5,984 bases of DNA from Ferroglobus sp. (GTDB lineage Archaea; Halobacteriota; Archaeoglobi; Archaeoglobales; Archaeoglobaceae): the NCBI GenBank assembly GCA_015523665.1, contig WAJX01000113.1:1-5984 (forward strand), written 5' to 3'. Positions within the stretch are counted from its first letter, which is position 1, and each line of letters begins with the position of its first letter. The notes under the pieces were generated by a model. It saw only the letters and a list, made by a program, of their open reading frames with translations. It was not told the origin of the DNA and made no database searches. The translations under genes were made by a program, and so were the position numbers. Positions 4,665 to 5,984 of the stretch are shown in pieces.

Positions 4665-5513
4665 ATGATCGTAAATTTCAGAATTGATAAAAACTTGGTG
4701 AAAAGACTTGATGAACTTTCTTCTAAATTTCTAATATCGAGGAGTGAATTGATCAGGCATGCTATAGTTTTATATCTTTCAACTTTGGAAAACTTAGGCT
4801 TCTATTTTAAGCCATCACTTGTAATACCAAAAATGGATTTTTATGAGGAAAGAAATTCAGTAACATTTGATTTAGGGAATTTTATAACTATCTCTTCATT
4901 CGTTATAAGCTACGCTGGGATAGGTGAGAAGGAAAATGACAGTATTACAACATCACTGGATAAGGTTGCAGAGATTATGGCAAATCAAGCAAAAATTGAG
5001 TGCTTATGTAGGTTTATAGAACCAAAAGTAGCTCTTCTATCAACCGGTAATGATGTTGAATATAGCTTAAGATTTTTGAAGGAGTTTAAGAGTAAATTCA
5101 ATGGAAAAGTAATTCTTGCAAGTACTGAAAATATAGTGAGTACGACACAATCTTTTTTCTCCATTAATATTATTGGTATGAGGGATATTAAAATTAGAAA
5201 TACTCCAAAAAGAGGGGACAGAATATTTCTCTATGGAGAGATTTTAAATGGTGAGGAAGTTATTGATAAAAGAGGGATATCTGTTAAAAAAGTTGAGAAG
5301 TTGAGGAATGCTGTGATAGAAGGAAAAGCTAATTCTATCTTTCCAGTTAAGAGTGATGGCTTGTATAGTGTTTGTAACTATGCTGCGAGTATTGCTGGAG
5401 GGAAAGCTGTTTTAAGAGTAAAAGGTGATAAGGGTTGTCCATCAACTGCAGTCATAGTTACAGCGGATGAAAAACCATTAAATGGTGGAATTGAGATCGG
5501 AGAGATATTTTAG
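4665..5513 (+). CDS. Ribbon-helix-helix (CopG-type) domain fused to an AIR-synthase/SelD/HypE-like domain
   Basis: A two-domain protein of 282 residues. Residues 1-45 are a ribbon-helix-helix: strand IVNFRIDKNLVKRLDEL, then LISRSELIRHAIVLYL. From about 65 the sequence follows the PurM/SelD/HypE (AIR synthase-related) order: ITISSFVISYAGIG (74-87), a GND segment (128-130), ASTENIVST as the GG(D/E)T-like turn (152-160), SINIIGMRDIKI (166-177), RGDRIFLYGEI for the KPGDxIxxxG motif (183-193), then KSDGLYSV for the DxSDGG region (229-236). The C-terminal subdomain looks short. No N-terminal catalytic Cys/Lys of SelD is present, since the RHH replaces it. It may be an enzyme that regulates itself, or a ligand-sensing repressor using a dead synthase fold. 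Probably co-regulated with fdhD. The 3' end overlaps the endonuclease V gene by 36 bases. Confidence 0.82.
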   Translation: MIVNFRIDKNLVKRLDELSSKFLISRSELIRHAIVLYLSTLENLGFYFKPSLVIPKMDFYEERNSVTFDLGNFITISSFVISYAGIGEKENDSITTSLDKVAEIMANQAKIECLCRFIEPKVALLSTGNDVEYSLRFLKEFKSKFNGKVILASTENIVSTTQSFFSINIIGMRDIKIRNTPKRGDRIFLYGEILNGEEVIDKRGISVKKVEKLRNAVIEGKANSIFPVKSDGLYSVCNYAASIAGGKAVLRVKGDKGCPSTAVIVTADEKPLNGGIEIGEIF

Positions 5514-5984
5514 TTTCTCCTTCTTTGCTATTTCGTGAGCTTTTTTAATCGGAATTGGAAGTTTATAATTCTTTATACATTTTTTAACGATTGTTAACGC
5601 CTGTTCAACTGACACCATATGTCCTGGGGATATGTAGATCGGCTTACATCTCTTACAACTTTTAAAGGAGTAGCCTATAACTTCTCCATCTAATATCGGT
5701 TTTGAATCTCCAACATATTTTGGTTCTTCAACCTCTCCGTAAAGCCTCTTTTTTGTTATACCAATAGACGGATTTGAAAGTTTGACACCGATGTATGTTG
5801 CTAATCCACACCTTCTTGGATGGGCTATTCCGCTACCATCCACAAGAATAACCGTATTTTCTCTTAAAACTTTCTTAACAGCTTCAATTGCTGATTCACC
5901 TTCTCTAAACATCAAAAATGTGGGGATGTATGGGAAATTCACTTCTCTCACATCAACTTCAAACTCAATAAATCTTAGATCTGG
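5478..5984 (-). CDS. nfi: Endonuclease V (deoxyinosine-specific), N-terminus outside window
   Basis: Repairs deaminated adenine by nicking DNA at the second phosphodiester bond 3' of deoxyinosine. The 168 visible residues show NFPYIPTFLMFRE (16-28), LVDGSGIAHPRRCGLA (47-62), KKRLYG (78-83), SPGHMVSVEQA (119-129) and IKKAHEIAKK (146-155). Matched to Thermotoga maritima Endo V, Y19 is the wedge Tyr80, E28 Glu89, D49 Asp110 and H150 probably His214. The first catalytic Asp (Asp43 there) lies beyond the right edge. A GTG at 5951 could pass for a start, but the 11 codons upstream are open to the last base, so the gene is truncated by the window and is not a short protein. A CKRC pair occurs at 110-113. 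It converges on the RHH/SelD-like gene with a 36-base overlap. Confidence 0.93.
   Translation of the reverse strand, partial: PDLRFIEFEVDVREVNFPYIPTFLMFREGESAIEAVKKVLRENTVILVDGSGIAHPRRCGLATYIGVKLSNPSIGITKKRLYGEVEEPKYVGDSKPILDGEVIGYSFKSCKRCKPIYISPGHMVSVEQALTIVKKCIKNYKLPIPIKKAHEIAKKEKLKYLSDLNSTI

Noticed and set aside
5478..5951. Endonuclease V as a complete 157-residue gene from the GTG at 5951
   Set aside because: The frame remains open to base 5984, and a protein starting there would lack the first catalytic Asp domain.
1..5984. Mobile element, CRISPR array, tRNA or rRNA
   Set aside because: No transposase or integrase motifs, regularly spaced repeats or structural-RNA signatures were seen on either strand.

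Overview
The window is AT-rich and tightly packed with genes. It looks like chromosomal DNA of a euryarchaeon, probably thermophilic. The evidence is a UPF0216/DUF61 protein (an archaeal family), an archaeal-type endonuclease V, heavy use of AGA/AGG and ATA codons, GTG and TTG starts behind GGAGGTG-like ribosome binding sites, and other genes with no ribosome binding site but a TATA-like element about 20-30 bases before the start codon (leaderless transcription). I cannot name the genus. There is no sign of phage, insertion sequence, CRISPR or RNA gene.

Layout. (1) Positions 1-1916, plus strand: a close-packed run of a nitroreductase cut by the left window edge, an S-adenosylmethionine hydrolase (SAM hydroxide adenosyltransferase, DUF62), a UPF0216 protein and a 67-residue ferritin/rubrerythrin-like half-bundle. 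(2) 1897-3021, minus strand: an unrecognised 374-residue protein with a soluble N-terminal part, a helical middle and three C-terminal membrane segments. (3) 3103-3850, plus strand: a 56-residue zinc ribbon, easily missed for its size, directly followed by a DtxR/IdeR-type metal-dependent repressor. It is read from its own AT-rich promoter, divergent to gene 2. (4) 3851-3955: a T-tract-rich gap that looks like an archaeal terminator. (5) 3956-4624, minus strand, and 4665-5513, plus strand: a divergent pair sharing 40 bases, encoding a divergent FdhD-like sulfurtransferase and a ribbon-helix-helix domain fused to an AIR-synthase/SelD/HypE-like domain. (6) 5478 to the right edge, minus strand: endonuclease V, cut at its N-terminal end by the window.

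How the genes may work together. The DtxR-type regulator keeps both DtxR/IdeR metal sites and adds a CxxCxxC cluster, so region 3 looks like a metal-sensing unit with a zinc-ribbon partner. In region 5, FdhD belongs to a family that moves sulfur onto the Mo/W cofactor of formate dehydrogenase. The SelD/PurM fold of the divergent gene is used elsewhere to activate selenium, carbamoyl or amide groups with ATP, and its N-terminal domain should bind DNA. A self-regulating sulfur/selenium or Mo/W-cofactor module is the most interesting hypothesis here, but it is inference. The first operon combines flavin redox, SAM turnover and iron or oxygen chemistry without an obvious single pathway.
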